Of a stretch of DNA of 64,000 nucleotides, positions 17,249 to 25,780 are shown piece after piece. Under the pieces are notes generated by a model, which saw only the letters and a list, made by a program, of their open reading frames with translations, searched no databases and was not told the DNA's origin. The DNA lies in assembly GCA_964559125.1 (NCBI GenBank), contig CAZLGW010000003.1:62001-126000 (forward strand). Direction: 5' to 3'. A program made the position numbers and the translations under genes. Positions within the stretch are counted from its first letter, which is position 1, and each line of letters begins with the position of its first letter. This DNA comes from Ravibacter sp964559125 (GTDB taxonomy: Bacteria > Bacteroidota > Bacteroidia > Cytophagales > Spirosomataceae).

Positions 17249-18661
17249 TCAGACCTTCACCTTATCTGTCCCGTATTTTCCTCTTTGTGGGCGCGAGAGT
17301 GTAGCATTCGCTTCCGCATCATTGATGAATTCTTCCTTTTCGGGGTCCCACCGGAGCCTGCGCTGAAGCTTCATGGCAGTATGGGCTACCAGGCAGGCGG
17401 AGCACGACCTGTGCGCTATTTCGGCAGGGCTGATGCTCTCTTTCCTGTTTTGGATCGACTCCAGCCAGTTGCGGTGCTGCTCGGGGCTGTCATAGAGATG
17501 TATTTCACCAGGCGCTATTACCGATCCCAGTATTTTAGGGTCGCTTGCGTAGAATGCATTGTTCTGCTCCTTGCTGCCCGCAGCAGAAGGATCGGAGGCA
17601 GTTACGCCTACATTTCCTCTCGACACGAAAATCCATCCTTCAGTGCCTTCAAACTTAACACCGTTTGGGTTATCTCCTCCGATCTCCATCACGACGCCGT
17701 TTGCATACTTCGCCGTCACCCTGAAGTCACCGTGAACATTCCATAAACCTGAGGTCGGGAAGGTAGCGGTTCCTTCTACCTCGACAGGCCCGGTGAGCTC
17801 GGTACCCATTCCCCAGTGCGCGATGTCAATGTGGTGGGAGCCCCATCCGGTGATCATCCCTGCGCCAAACTGCTCGCATCTCAGCCATCCGGGGCGGTCG
17901 TCCAGGTTTGTTTGCGAGTGGACACGATCGGCGGTGTAGTAGACTTCCGGGGTCGAGCCCAGCCAGAAGTCGTAGTCGAGGTTGTCGGGAACAGGCATCC
18001 TTTCAAGGCTTCCGCCGGGAGGATCGCCGGGAAGTCCGACATATACTTTCTTCAGTTCTCCTATCCGCCCGTTCCTGACCAACTCGCAGGTCCGTTTGAA
18101 TTGCGGCCAGGGATCTGCCGATCTCTGCTGGCTGCCGAGCTGAAATACCACACCGGATTTTCTTACCGCATCGCTCATCTGGCGGCCTTCCTTTATGGTG
18201 AGGGAAGTAGGCTTCTGCAGATAGATATGCTTGCCCGCAAGTGCCGCTTCCATGGCTGGCTGGGCATGCCAGTGGTCGGGAGTGCTGATCACCACTGCAT
18301 CGATCTCCTTGTCGGCGATCAGGTCGTGGTAATCTTCGTATTTTCTGACTGTGACATACCCCACTTTTCCGGTCCTTTTTGCGTATTGGGCTTCTATCCA
18401 CTCTTTTCCTATCGCGGTGCGCCTGCTGTCCACGTCGGCGACGGCCATTACGTGGGCAATGTCATTTTTCAGAATCTCGGGAAGATCGTGTGAGCGTGCT
18501 ATCCGCCCGAACCCGATCTGACCGATCTGGATGCGGTTGCTTGGTGCATTTTTCCCGAAGACCGAAGCCGGTACAATAGCAGGGAATGCTGATGCAGCCA
18601 GGATACCGGCAGTCCCGGTACCCGCTTTTTTAAGGAATGATCGTCTGCTATGCTGTTTCAT
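17249..18661 (-). CDS. Gfo/Idh/MocA-family oxidoreductase with Tat signal
   Basis: About 470 residues from the ATG at 18661, which places a twin-arginine signal (SRRSFLKKAGTGTAGILAAS) at the start; the upstream extension lacks similarity. The NAD(P)-binding Rossmann motif is IQIGQIGFGRIARSHDLP, and the family Q/E-K-P signature is seen as IYLQKPTSLTIKEG, with lysine as the expected catalytic residue. The C-terminal half has WGSHHIDIAHWGMG. Members oxidise or epimerise sugars and related alcohols; exported ones may work with tightly bound cofactor, as in glucose-fructose oxidoreductase. It lies in a run with ThuA, SDR and UxuA, so a sugar or glycoside step is likely. Confidence 0.9.
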   Translation of the reverse strand: MKQHSRRSFLKKAGTGTAGILAASAFPAIVPASVFGKNAPSNRIQIGQIGFGRIARSHDLPEILKNDIAHVMAVADVDSRRTAIGKEWIEAQYAKRTGKVGYVTVRKYEDYHDLIADKEIDAVVISTPDHWHAQPAMEAALAGKHIYLQKPTSLTIKEGRQMSDAVRKSGVVFQLGSQQRSADPWPQFKRTCELVRNGRIGELKKVYVGLPGDPPGGSLERMPVPDNLDYDFWLGSTPEVYYTADRVHSQTNLDDRPGWLRCEQFGAGMITGWGSHHIDIAHWGMGTELTGPVEVEGTATFPTSGLWNVHGDFRVTAKYANGVVMEIGGDNPNGVKFEGTEGWIFVSRGNVGVTASDPSAAGSKEQNNAFYASDPKILGSVIAPGEIHLYDSPEQHRNWLESIQNRKESISPAEIAHRSCSACLVAHTAMKLQRRLRWDPEKEEFINDAEANATLSRPQRGKYGTDKVKV

Positions 18662-18675
18662 TTTGAATGAAAATT

Positions 18676-18719
18676 GATGAGACAATGAGGCAATGTGATG
18701 ATGAGACAATAAGGCAATG
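18676..18719. repeat. Two 20-bp direct repeats (GATGAGACAAT-type) before the Gfo/Idh gene
   Basis: GATGAGACAATGAGGCAATG (18676-18695) recurs at 18700-18719 with one change. Related pieces of GACAATGAG occur at 21645-21667 (before uxuA) and 51775-51791 (before maeB). They appear to be a dispersed degenerate repeat family placed upstream of minus-strand genes. Confidence 0.6.
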
Positions 18720-18753
18720 AAGCAATACTATTTTTGAGAGGTCGGTTAGTGCT

Positions 18754-19623
18754 TTATGGCTTCCTGGCCGGGTCGAGAGGGTTGGTGGCATAGGCCTTGC
18801 TGTAGTCGCGCGGTTTTTGCTTTCCTATGGCCCATTCGATGCCGCCCAATATATGCTTTCTGAACTCAGGGTCGTTGTAGTCGTTTTTATCATGGCCCAG
18901 GGAAGTATACCACGATCTGCCGCCGTCGAATTCCTGGCACCATACCGACGGAAAAACGTGGCCGAAAGTGTCCAGGCGTTTGGCATCATCTCCCTTGAGG
19001 GTTGTGGCGTCGTTCACTGCCAGGATCCGGAGGTTGACGCCCATTTCCTTCAGGAAGTAAAATTCGTCCCCTTTTGACCGGCTCCACTTGTTGGGAAGGT
19101 GTTTTACCGAGGGGTGGTGCTCATCCAGGATAAGCACGTCGAAAGGCTGGAATTTATCATGCCAGTAAAAGGTAGCCCCGAGAAGCTGCTTGAACCACCT
19201 CCACTTACGCTCGGTGCCCGAGGCCGAGTGTATGCCGGCAAATCCTCCGCCCGACTGTATATACCTCATAAAAGCCACCTTCTGGGCATCGGTATCGAAC
19301 ACGTTGTTGTTGGTATTGGAGAAAACGATCGCATCGTATTGCCTGAGATTGTCATCGGTGAATACGCCCGGATCGTCGGTAGCATCTACTTTGAAGCCGT
19401 ACTCGCTGCTCAGCTCCCTGATCATCCAGATGGAATTCGGGATATTGTCATGAACATACCCCTGGCCGTTCTTTGTATAGAAAAGTATCCTGACCTTTTT
19501 CCAGTCGATTTTCCGGGCATGTGCCTCATGTTGTGAAAAGAAGAGCAATAATCCTGCGAAAAGGAAGACCTGACTAAGGATACGTGTCGTGCGCATAATT
19601 GAAGTTGTTTTACTGACTGCCAT
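18754..19623 (-). CDS. ThuA-domain protein, exported
   Basis: 289 residues from the ATG at 19623, which overlaps the upstream stop as TAATG and suggests translational coupling; an internal ATG at 19596 would shorten it by nine residues. A signal segment (ILSQVFLFAGLLLFFSQHEAHA) precedes a ThuA fold related to class I glutamine amidotransferases: ILFYTKNGQGYVHD, YDAIVFSNTNNNVF, GGGFAGIHSASGTE and DEFYFL. ThuA proteins are linked to disaccharide and keto-sugar breakdown and are often found beside Gfo/Idh oxidoreductases, as here. The classical Cys nucleophile is absent (GIHSAS), as usual in this family. The precise reaction is not known. Confidence 0.9.
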   Translation of the reverse strand: MAVSKTTSIMRTTRILSQVFLFAGLLLFFSQHEAHARKIDWKKVRILFYTKNGQGYVHDNIPNSIWMIRELSSEYGFKVDATDDPGVFTDDNLRQYDAIVFSNTNNNVFDTDAQKVAFMRYIQSGGGFAGIHSASGTERKWRWFKQLLGATFYWHDKFQPFDVLILDEHHPSVKHLPNKWSRSKGDEFYFLKEMGVNLRILAVNDATTLKGDDAKRLDTFGHVFPSVWCQEFDGGRSWYTSLGHDKNDYNDPEFRKHILGGIEWAIGKQKPRDYSKAYATNPLDPARKP

Positions 19624-20411
19624 TAAAACCCTATCGAATTGCCGCCGTCTACGGGCAGCGTAATGCCGGTGACGAATCCTGCTGCCGGCGATGCAAGGTA
19701 TACCGCTGCCCAGCCGATGTCTTCAGGTTTTCCCCAGGTTCCCATAGGCGTACGGTCAAGGGCCTTGTCTCTCCTGGAAGGATCGCCGTTCATGGCGGTC
19801 AGCATCATGGGCGTTTCTATAAATCCGGGAGCTATGGCATTTACCCGGATGTTGAAAGGAGAAAATTCGGTAGCCATAGCCTTTACCATTCCTCCAATTG
19901 CTGATTTTGAGGCAGTGTAGGCAATAACCCGGTCTATCCCATAGAGCGCAGCCATAGACGAAAGCATGATGACGGAGCCTGCCCTGCGCTCTTTCATCCG
20001 TTTGCCGCATTCCCGCGTCAGCGAGAAAACCGCGTTGAGATTGGTTTGCAGGATTTTGTCGAAATCGCTGTCTGTTACCTCCCAGATCGGTTTTTTCATA
20101 TTGATGCCTGCATTGTTGATGAGAGTGGTTATCTGGCCGGTTTCCTTTTCTATTCTATCCACCAGGTCGGGCAGGCCGGCGGTGTCTGTAACGTCATTGA
20201 CTATATACCGGGCTTTATCGCCGAGCCTGGCCACAGCCTCTTTCAGCGCTTCTTCGCGGCGGCCGGTGATCACCACCCTGGAGCCTGCTTCTGTCATACA
20301 TTGGGCGATGTGGAATCCGATGCCGCTTCCCCCGCCCGTAATGAGGGCCAGTTGCCCCTCCAGGGAAAATACGGGAAGCGTAGAACTTAAAGAAGGTTTT
20401 GGGTCGGACAT
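19623..20411 (-). CDS. SDR-family oxidoreductase, probable fructuronate/mannonate or gluconate-type dehydrogenase
   Basis: 262 residues, the typical classical-SDR length. The cofactor motif is TGGGSGIG (residues 25-32), the structural motif NNAG at 99-102, and the catalytic set Ser151/152, Tyr165 and Lys169 (YTASK). It ends with VTGITLPVDGGNS, normal for the gluconate-5-dehydrogenase/KduD-like group. The gene starts eight bases after uxuA on the same strand. Mannonate dehydratase needs a fructuronate reductase to feed it, and no UxuB is present nearby, so this SDR is the natural candidate; a KduD-like or gluconate reaction remains possible. Confidence 0.88.
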   Translation of the reverse strand: MSDPKPSLSSTLPVFSLEGQLALITGGGSGIGFHIAQCMTEAGSRVVITGRREEALKEAVARLGDKARYIVNDVTDTAGLPDLVDRIEKETGQITTLINNAGINMKKPIWEVTDSDFDKILQTNLNAVFSLTRECGKRMKERRAGSVIMLSSMAALYGIDRVIAYTASKSAIGGMVKAMATEFSPFNIRVNAIAPGFIETPMMLTAMNGDPSRRDKALDRTPMGTWGKPEDIGWAAVYLASPAAGFVTGITLPVDGGNSIGF

Positions 20412-20419
20412 CTTAATGG

Positions 20420-21628
20420 TTATTTGGAATGAAACAGTAGTTCTTTCTCCACAGCCTGCTCCAGGCCTCTCAATTCTGCAAGCCCTTTCAGCCTCCCGAT
20501 GGCAGAATAGCCGGGGTAGGAAGTCTTGCCGAGGTCGTCGAGTATCTGGAAACCGTGATCGGGCCTCATCGGGATTTCAGGGTTTTGCACTCCTTCCGCA
20601 TAGCGCTTTTGCTCTTCCTTTTTGAGGATTTTTACAATTGCATACATGTCGACATCTCCCTGAAGATGTGGCGCTTCATGAAAGTTAAGAGGATTTTGTT
20701 CTCGCAGCGTGCTCCTTAGATGAGCGAAATGGATGCGGGGGGCAAAGTCTTCCGCCATTTGCCGGAGATCGTTGTCCGGGCGTACGCCCAGAGAGCCGGT
20801 ACAAAAGGTAAGCCCGTTGCAGGGGTAGGGGTATGCCGCAAACAATTGCGAGATATCGGAAGCGGTGCTTACCACCCTGGGGAGCCCCAGAAGCGGACGG
20901 GGCGGGTCGTCGGGATGGATGCATAAATTGACCCCGGCGTCGCTTGCAGCGGGGCCCAGCTCCCTGAGAAAATGGTATAGATTGTCGCGCAGGCCGGTTT
21001 CTCCTACATCCCTGTACTCATCGAGCAACGCCTGAAACCCGGATAATTCAAATTTTTCTTCCGAACCGGGCAGGCCGAGCAGTACCGTGTCGGCAAGCCG
21101 GTCGAGCTCCTGCCGGCTGGCGGATTTCCACTTGTTGTATGCTGCTTCCCGGGTAGGGTGGTCATAGTCTTTCTCTGCCTCGGGCCGTTTGAGAATATAC
21201 AGGTCGAAAAGCGCAAAATCAGTACTGACATACCGCAGCGTTTTCGAGCCGTCGGGCAGTTCATAGCTGACGTCGGTTCTCGACCAGTCCAGTACCGGCA
21301 TAAAATTGTAGCATACGGTCTTTATACCCGAGGCAGCAAGGTTCCGGAGCGACTGTATATAGCGGTCGATAAGGGCTTTCCTGCCCGGTCTGCCTTTTTT
21401 GATGTCCTCGTGAACCGGGAGGCTCTCGACTACATCCCAATGGAGAGGTGAGTAGGTAGAGTTGCCTGTTTCGATCAGCTGTTTCCGCTTTTCGATTTCC
21501 GCCGTCTGCCAGGTATCTCCCACCGGGACCTGGTGAAGGGCGGTGACAACTCCCCGGCACCCGGCTTGTCTGATAGCCATCAGCGAAACAGGATCACCCG
21601 GTCCGAACCACCTCATGGTATGCTTCAT
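20420..21628 (-). CDS. uxuA: Mannonate dehydratase UxuA
   Basis: 402 residues, close to the family norm. The start MRWFGPGDPVSLMAIRQAGC is characteristic of UxuA, as are GVVTALHQVPVGDTW, CIHPDDPPRPLLGLPR, TFCTGSLGVRPDND and FAHLRSTLRE. The enzyme converts D-mannonate to 2-keto-3-deoxy-gluconate in the cytoplasm, using a divalent metal held by His, Cys and Asp residues in the TIM barrel. It marks the run as a glucuronate-type pathway. It is the first gene of a minus-strand series and is divergent from a LacI-family gene; a candidate promoter and LacI/GalR operator lie in the 210-base gap between them. Confidence 0.96.
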   Translation of the reverse strand: MKHTMRWFGPGDPVSLMAIRQAGCRGVVTALHQVPVGDTWQTAEIEKRKQLIETGNSTYSPLHWDVVESLPVHEDIKKGRPGRKALIDRYIQSLRNLAASGIKTVCYNFMPVLDWSRTDVSYELPDGSKTLRYVSTDFALFDLYILKRPEAEKDYDHPTREAAYNKWKSASRQELDRLADTVLLGLPGSEEKFELSGFQALLDEYRDVGETGLRDNLYHFLRELGPAASDAGVNLCIHPDDPPRPLLGLPRVVSTASDISQLFAAYPYPCNGLTFCTGSLGVRPDNDLRQMAEDFAPRIHFAHLRSTLREQNPLNFHEAPHLQGDVDMYAIVKILKKEEQKRYAEGVQNPEIPMRPDHGFQILDDLGKTSYPGYSAIGRLKGLAELRGLEQAVEKELLFHSK

Positions 21629-21723
21629 TTGTATATATTAATAAGACAATGAGTCAATGAGATAATGCTTGTTTACCGGTGGTAGCGGAAGTACCTTGGG
21701 GTCGCCCGGACTTTATGCCGTCA

Positions 21724-21753
21724 CAAATATTATCTATTTTTTTATTTTTGCAA
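21724..21753 (-). promoter_or_regulatory. Candidate Bacteroidota-type promoter for uxuA
   Basis: Reading the minus strand, TTG (21753-21751) lies 18 bases before TAATATTTG (21732-21724), one base longer than the TAnnTTTG consensus of Bacteroidota promoters. The -33-like element falls inside the LacI/GalR operator, which would explain repression. Based on pattern only. Confidence 0.35.
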
Positions 21754-21762
21754 CCGATTGCA
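21749..21762. promoter_or_regulatory. LacI/GalR-family operator in the uxuA-lacI intergenic region
   Basis: TGCAACCGATTGCA fits the LacI/GalR/CcpA consensus TGNAANCGNTNNCA at every fixed position and is a near-perfect palindrome with a central CG. It lies between the divergent uxuA start (21628) and the LacI-family start (21839), exactly where an auto-regulating repressor of this pathway would bind. Confidence 0.75.
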
Positions 21763-21838
21763 TTAAAATATTTTCCTGAATTAATCCTGTAATTTCCGGG
21801 GTAGGTTTGCTAGTTTTGGCGTTATTCCTAATAATAAT

Positions 21839-22879
21839 ATGTTTCGGGAGACTACTATATATGACATTGCGGAGGCTCTCGGGCTGTCTGCGGCTACCGT
21901 GAGCAGGGCATTGAGGGATCACCCTGCTATCCATGAGAATACAAAAAAGCTTGTCAGGAAGAAAGCGGAGGAGACGGGCTACCGCTTTAATTCCTTTGCC
22001 AGTAATCTGCGGAGAAAGAAAACCAATACGCTCGGCGTCATCGTGCCGCGCCTCAACAGCAATTTTATGTCGGGCGTACTTTCGGAAATGGAGCGTGTTG
22101 CCAACGACGCCGGCTACAATCTCCTTATCATGCAATCGCTTGAATCGATGCAGAAGGAGGTTGCCAATGCCCTGACGATGTTTAACAGCCGGGTCGACGG
22201 TCTTTTGGTTTCACTGGCATACGATACCACGGACTATGTCCACTTCAACCGGTTTATTGAAAGGAAGATCCCGGTGCTGTTTTTCGACAGGGTCCCTGAG
22301 GATGCGTTCGGGGTTGATAACGTGGTGATTAACAACTTTGAGGCAGGGAAGGAAGCTACCCGGCATTTGCTCGAAAACGGTTGCCGGTGTATTATGCATG
22401 TGACCGGCGATCTGAAACGAAACGTATATGCCGACAGATACCGGGGTTTCCTTAGCGCCCTGGATGAGAGCGGCGTAGTGTTTTCCGGCAATATGCTACA
22501 GGTAAATGACCTCAGCCAGGAAGCAGGCGCCGGGCTGGCTTCATATATCCATAAAGAAAAGAATAAGCCTGACGGTATATTTCTCGCCAACGATTTGTGC
22601 GCAGTAAGTTTTATTCAGGCTTTTAAAGAGTACGGCTATAAGATTCCCGGCGACATAGCGGTTGTGGGCTTTAATGACGATCCGGTTTCCCGGTTTATCG
22701 ATCCGCAGCTTACCACGGTACGCTATCCCGGTGCCATAGTGGGTGAAAAGGCTGTCAATGCCCTGATCGGAAGGCTCGATGGTATCTCACCATCGGAGGG
22801 ACACGGGAAAATCGTTGTCCCTCATCAGCTTGTCATACGCGGATCGTCGGTTCCGGTGCCACCGGGCCGGCCGGGATAA
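21839..22879 (+). CDS. LacI-family transcriptional regulator, probable regulator of the uxuA run
   Basis: 346 residues. The N-terminal LacI helix-turn-helix is clear (TIYDIAEALGLSAATVSRAL, then the hinge region GYRFNSFASNLRRKKT). The rest is a periplasmic-binding-protein-like sugar sensor: LGVIVPRLNSNFMSGVLSE, RVDGLLVSLA, PVLFFDRVPE, DGIFLANDLCAV and VVGFNDDPVSRFIDPQLTTV. Such proteins bind a sugar or sugar acid and release the operator. The gene is divergent from uxuA and a consensus operator lies between, so control of uronate catabolism and of itself is likely. The ligand may be a mannonate or fructuronate-like acid; this is inference from context. Confidence 0.95.
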   Translation: MFRETTIYDIAEALGLSAATVSRALRDHPAIHENTKKLVRKKAEETGYRFNSFASNLRRKKTNTLGVIVPRLNSNFMSGVLSEMERVANDAGYNLLIMQSLESMQKEVANALTMFNSRVDGLLVSLAYDTTDYVHFNRFIERKIPVLFFDRVPEDAFGVDNVVINNFEAGKEATRHLLENGCRCIMHVTGDLKRNVYADRYRGFLSALDESGVVFSGNMLQVNDLSQEAGAGLASYIHKEKNKPDGIFLANDLCAVSFIQAFKEYGYKIPGDIAVVGFNDDPVSRFIDPQLTTVRYPGAIVGEKAVNALIGRLDGISPSEGHGKIVVPHQLVIRGSSVPVPPGRPG

Positions 22880-23333
22880 CGGATAAAACAAAGCCGCCAC
22901 ACGGTAAAACCATATGGCGGACTCCAACTATACATACTATACTTTATCTTCAATGCAACACAGGGGCTGCAACTCTGTCTATATCGAAGGACAAACGGCT
23001 TTTCGTTTAATCCGGGTGTAAAATTCTATAAAAAAAAACCTTAAAGCAAGTTAAAATTTAATACCGGCCCTGAAAGAATAATATTTATTTAAAGTTTCAG
23101 GTGAGACGGCCGGCTTTGCCGGTACTGCAGGTATTTTGTGATTCGGCCTGATCAGTTGTGATACATTTTCCGGCCAGGAGAACCACCGGCAGCCTGGCTG
23201 GCTTGTCTGCCGGGCAAATAATAGTAGTATGATCTATGGGTTAAAATTCAGTTATCTATGTTATTCAGCGAATTTAATATAAATAAAACTTATATCCTAG
23301 CAGGGTTCCGCATTTTTTATTCTAACGACTGCT
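22880..23333. other. Longest intergenic region: hairpins only, no gene seen
   Basis: Just after the LacI gene is an interrupted hairpin with arms CCGCCA (22894-22899) and TGGCGG (22915-22920), possibly its transcript end. Further on are CCGGC-TTT-GCCGG (23110-23122) and a 7-bp stem CCGGCAG/CTGCCGG with a 14-base loop (23186-23213). The rest is AT-rich. I see no open reading frame with coding character and no known RNA family. Confidence 0.5.
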
Positions 23334-23693
23334 TTACTGGCTTTTGTTAATGATCCTGTTGATTTCAGTAAAACTGATAGGTTTTCCAAGAAAGTAATCA
23401 GCACCGTTTCTAAGGGCTTCATCTCTCAGGTTTGTCATTGCGCTCATGACCAGGATCTGGGTTTTACGTGCAATTCTCCGGATGTTTCCAAGCGCCTGTA
23501 TTCCCTTTCCGTCAGGAAGGTTGTTGTCCAGGATTACCCATTCAGGATTTATTTCTCTTATAAAGGAAATCCCATCCTTCAGGTTTTTGGCAATGGTCAC
23601 GCTTCCCGGGTTCTGACCTAAAACCTTTTTTTTAAGGTAGTTTCCCATCAGGATACCCAACTCTTCCTCATCTTCAATAATTACGATTCTCAT
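23334..23693 (-). CDS. Single-domain response regulator (receiver only)
   Basis: 119 residues, the size of a lone receiver domain. The acidic pocket is VIIEDEEE, the phospho-acceptor is Asp56 in VILDNNLPDG, and the conserved Ser/Thr and Lys appear in VMSAMTN and FLGKPIS. There is no output domain, so it must act through protein contact, like CheY or Spo0F-type relays. It is divergent from the YtxH gene. Three histidine kinases and an NtrC activator lie within 8 kb and one of them may be its partner, though no pairing is shown. Confidence 0.92.
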   Translation of the reverse strand: MRIVIIEDEEELGILMGNYLKKKVLGQNPGSVTIAKNLKDGISFIREINPEWVILDNNLPDGKGIQALGNIRRIARKTQILVMSAMTNLRDEALRNGADYFLGKPISFTEINRIINKSQ

Positions 23694-23891
23694 TGAGTCG
23701 ATTAAGATTATTACCTTATTTTCTAAAATAATCTTGCCACATTGTTCGTATATTTAACATGAAGCCTGACGGAGTTGTATACGGGATACCATTTCCACAG
23801 TATGTAGAAAAGCGTACGCGTGTAAGTAGGGACAGGTCCTGTTTCCGTTTGGCGACCAACTAACAATACGCACTTAAAACCTGCAAGAATT

Positions 23892-24155
23892 ATGATCAAC
23901 ACAAGAGTTTTTTGGGGGATAGTAACCGCAGCCGCAGCCGGCGCAGTAATTGGTCTTTTGTTTGCCCCGGATGAGGGAAGCAAAACCCGCCGTAAAATCA
24001 AGAGAACAGCAGAGGGATGGTCGCATGATGCGCTCGATACCCTTGATTCAAGTAAAAAAAAGGTAGTAGAGGCAGCTCAGAAGCTAAAAGATACAGCTTA
24101 TAAAGCCAAACAGGAAGCTAAAGAAGCTATCCAGGAAGCTACAGAGAAAGCTTAA
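23892..24155 (+). CDS. YtxH-domain protein
   Basis: 87 residues. An N-terminal glycine/alanine-rich membrane helix (VFWGIVTAAAAGAVIGLLFAPDEG) is followed by a lysine- and alanine-rich amphipathic helix (KKKVVEAAQKLKDTAYKAKQEAKEAI, given in part). This is the usual layout of YtxH-like gas-vesicle/general-stress-type small proteins. The GLLFAP-x-x-G-x-x-x-R motif is the family signature. The role is thought to be stress-related but no mechanism is established. A strong intrinsic terminator follows 22 bases after the stop. Confidence 0.85.
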   Translation: MINTRVFWGIVTAAAAGAVIGLLFAPDEGSKTRRKIKRTAEGWSHDALDTLDSSKKKVVEAAQKLKDTAYKAKQEAKEAIQEATEKA

Positions 24156-24176
24156 TTTGCTGTTTTCAGCATGGAG

Positions 24177-24211
24177 GCCCGGAACTGTTTATACAGGCTC
24201 CGGGCTTTTTT
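24177..24211 (+). terminator. Intrinsic terminator of the YtxH gene
   Basis: The outer stem GCCCGGA (24177-24183) / TCCGGGC (24199-24205), an inner stem CTGT/ACAG around TTAT, and a run of six T (24206-24211) make a strong plus-strand terminator. It overlaps the last codons and stop of the convergent histidine kinase gene, which ends at 24189. Confidence 0.85.
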
Positions 24212-25661
24212 CTTCATATTGCCCGGAGAACGAGCCGTCGAGAGGGAGATAGAAAGAGAAAGAAGCTCCCAGTCCTTTGATGGCTTTAGCGGTAATATAC
24301 CCGTTGTGGTTGGTGACCACGCGCTTGCAGATAGCCAGTCCTATACCCGTGCCCTCGTAGTCTTCCCGGCCGTGCAGGCGCTGAAAAAGTGCGAAGACCT
24401 TTTCTGCAAATTCTTCGGCAAAGCCTATGCCGTTGTCGGTAATCGTAATAGCATGGAAATCAAGATTCTTATGAGCGGGCATACAATTTCCGATTTCACT
24501 TCCCTTCATCATTGCGTATGAAATCCCGATCGCGGGAGTAAGGTCAGGCTTACTGTATTTCAGGGAGTTTTCTATCAGGTTCTGAAACAGCTGTACCATC
24601 TGCGATGGATAAGCGCTCACAACGGGAAGGTCGTCGCTGGTGATGACCGCATTTTTTTCAACGATAATAAGCGACAGGTTGCTCCTTACTTCGCGGAGCA
24701 CCTTATTGAGGGAAACGGGTTCTTTGGTACTGGAAGCTCTCATCAGCTGCGAAAAAGCCAGGAGGTCGTGGATGAGCCGCTGCATGCGCCCCGCGGAGTT
24801 TCCTATTTTATCGAGCAGGAGACGGCTTTCGGTATTCAGTTCCGACGCGTGTTTCTGGGCGAGGCGGTCTGAGAAGCTTTTTATTTTCCGCAACGGCTCC
24901 TGGAGATCATGGGAAGCGCTGTAAGCAAACTGTTCCAACTCGCTGTTAGACCGGTTGAGGTTCTCTATTTTGTTTTCCAGCTCCGCCCGGTACTTCCTGT
25001 TTTCCACCAGTTTTTTGTCGAGCAGGTAAAATATACCCGCCATGAAAACCACCGAGGCCAGTGTGAGAAGCCAGTTGTACTTAAAAAGCTGCTCCTGGTA
25101 GGCATTCCGGCTTTGCAACCTGCTTTCCATCAATAGGCCCGCCTTTGTCTTCATGTTATCGATGAGCTCATAGACCTCCCGCATTTCAGTAGTATTGGGA
25201 ATGGAGAGTTTGCCCGGCTGTTTAAAAAAACTCATATCCGGAATTTCGTCGGCAGGATCGAGCCGGTACAGGCTGTAAACCCGGTTGCGGATCCCCGATG
25301 CCAGTTTCGCCTGGTCGGCGTTGCCGGAGACCAGTGAGTCGAGTTTTTGAAGGAACTGCGGTATATCCGATGCAGTTTCGAGGGCCAGCTCCTTATTGGC
25401 TTTATTGCCGTAAGCGTTGTGGGCAACGATATTAAAGTTAATTTCATGGAGCACCATCGACAGGTCGCTCAGTGCCGACAGCACATCCTGGCTGTTGTCG
25501 ACCTGCGCGGCGTAGAAAACCAGGTGCCGGTTTACCCGGTTGAAGCCGATTGAAAGCGCCAGGATCAGGAAAATAGGCACCAGGAACAGCAGACGAAACA
25601 CCGTGTGTGAATCGCGGAAGCCAAACCTGAACTTGGGCGCCTGGTACAGTTTGAAGTTCAT
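24189..25661 (-). CDS. Membrane sensor histidine kinase
   Basis: About 490 residues from the ATG at 25661; a GTG just before it is also open. Two membrane helices, near residues 25-43 (LLFLVPIFLILALSIGF) and 200-220 (LLTLASVVFMAGIFYLL), bracket a periplasmic sensor of about 155 residues, probably helical. A coiled-coil linker leads to the HisKA domain with the phospho-accepting His in FAYSASHDLQEPLRKI, and an HATPase_c domain with DNGIGF and GTGIGLAICKRVV. It phosphorylates itself and a response regulator; the lone receiver gene at 23334 is a nearby candidate. Its last codons lie in the YtxH terminator. Confidence 0.93.
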   Translation of the reverse strand: MNFKLYQAPKFRFGFRDSHTVFRLLFLVPIFLILALSIGFNRVNRHLVFYAAQVDNSQDVLSALSDLSMVLHEINFNIVAHNAYGNKANKELALETASDIPQFLQKLDSLVSGNADQAKLASGIRNRVYSLYRLDPADEIPDMSFFKQPGKLSIPNTTEMREVYELIDNMKTKAGLLMESRLQSRNAYQEQLFKYNWLLTLASVVFMAGIFYLLDKKLVENRKYRAELENKIENLNRSNSELEQFAYSASHDLQEPLRKIKSFSDRLAQKHASELNTESRLLLDKIGNSAGRMQRLIHDLLAFSQLMRASSTKEPVSLNKVLREVRSNLSLIIVEKNAVITSDDLPVVSAYPSQMVQLFQNLIENSLKYSKPDLTPAIGISYAMMKGSEIGNCMPAHKNLDFHAITITDNGIGFAEEFAEKVFALFQRLHGREDYEGTGIGLAICKRVVTNHNGYITAKAIKGLGASFSFYLPLDGSFSGQYEEKSPEPV

Positions 25662-25715
25662 CACTAATCCGGCAAAGTAGTTTAATAAGGTTTAATTTAC
25701 TAAATGTGGAATTTT

Positions 25716-25733
25716 ATACTCATATTTGAGTAT
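25716..25733. promoter_or_regulatory. Inverted repeat ATACTCA-n4-TGAGTAT upstream of rpoN
   Basis: Perfect 7-bp arms at 25716-25722 and 25727-25733 are separated by TATT. The site sits between the divergent kinase (start 25661) and rpoN (start 25781), 48 bases ahead of rpoN. It is a candidate operator for one or both genes; the binding protein is unknown. Confidence 0.4.
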
Positions 25734-25780
25734 CGCAAAAAGTGCTGAATTCATAACCCGCGTAAAATAGTAAATTATTC

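Noticed and set aside
22894..22920. Hairpin after the LacI gene as a rho-independent terminator
   Set aside because: The stem is interrupted by three mismatched pairs and no T-run follows, so it is mentioned but not called as a terminator.
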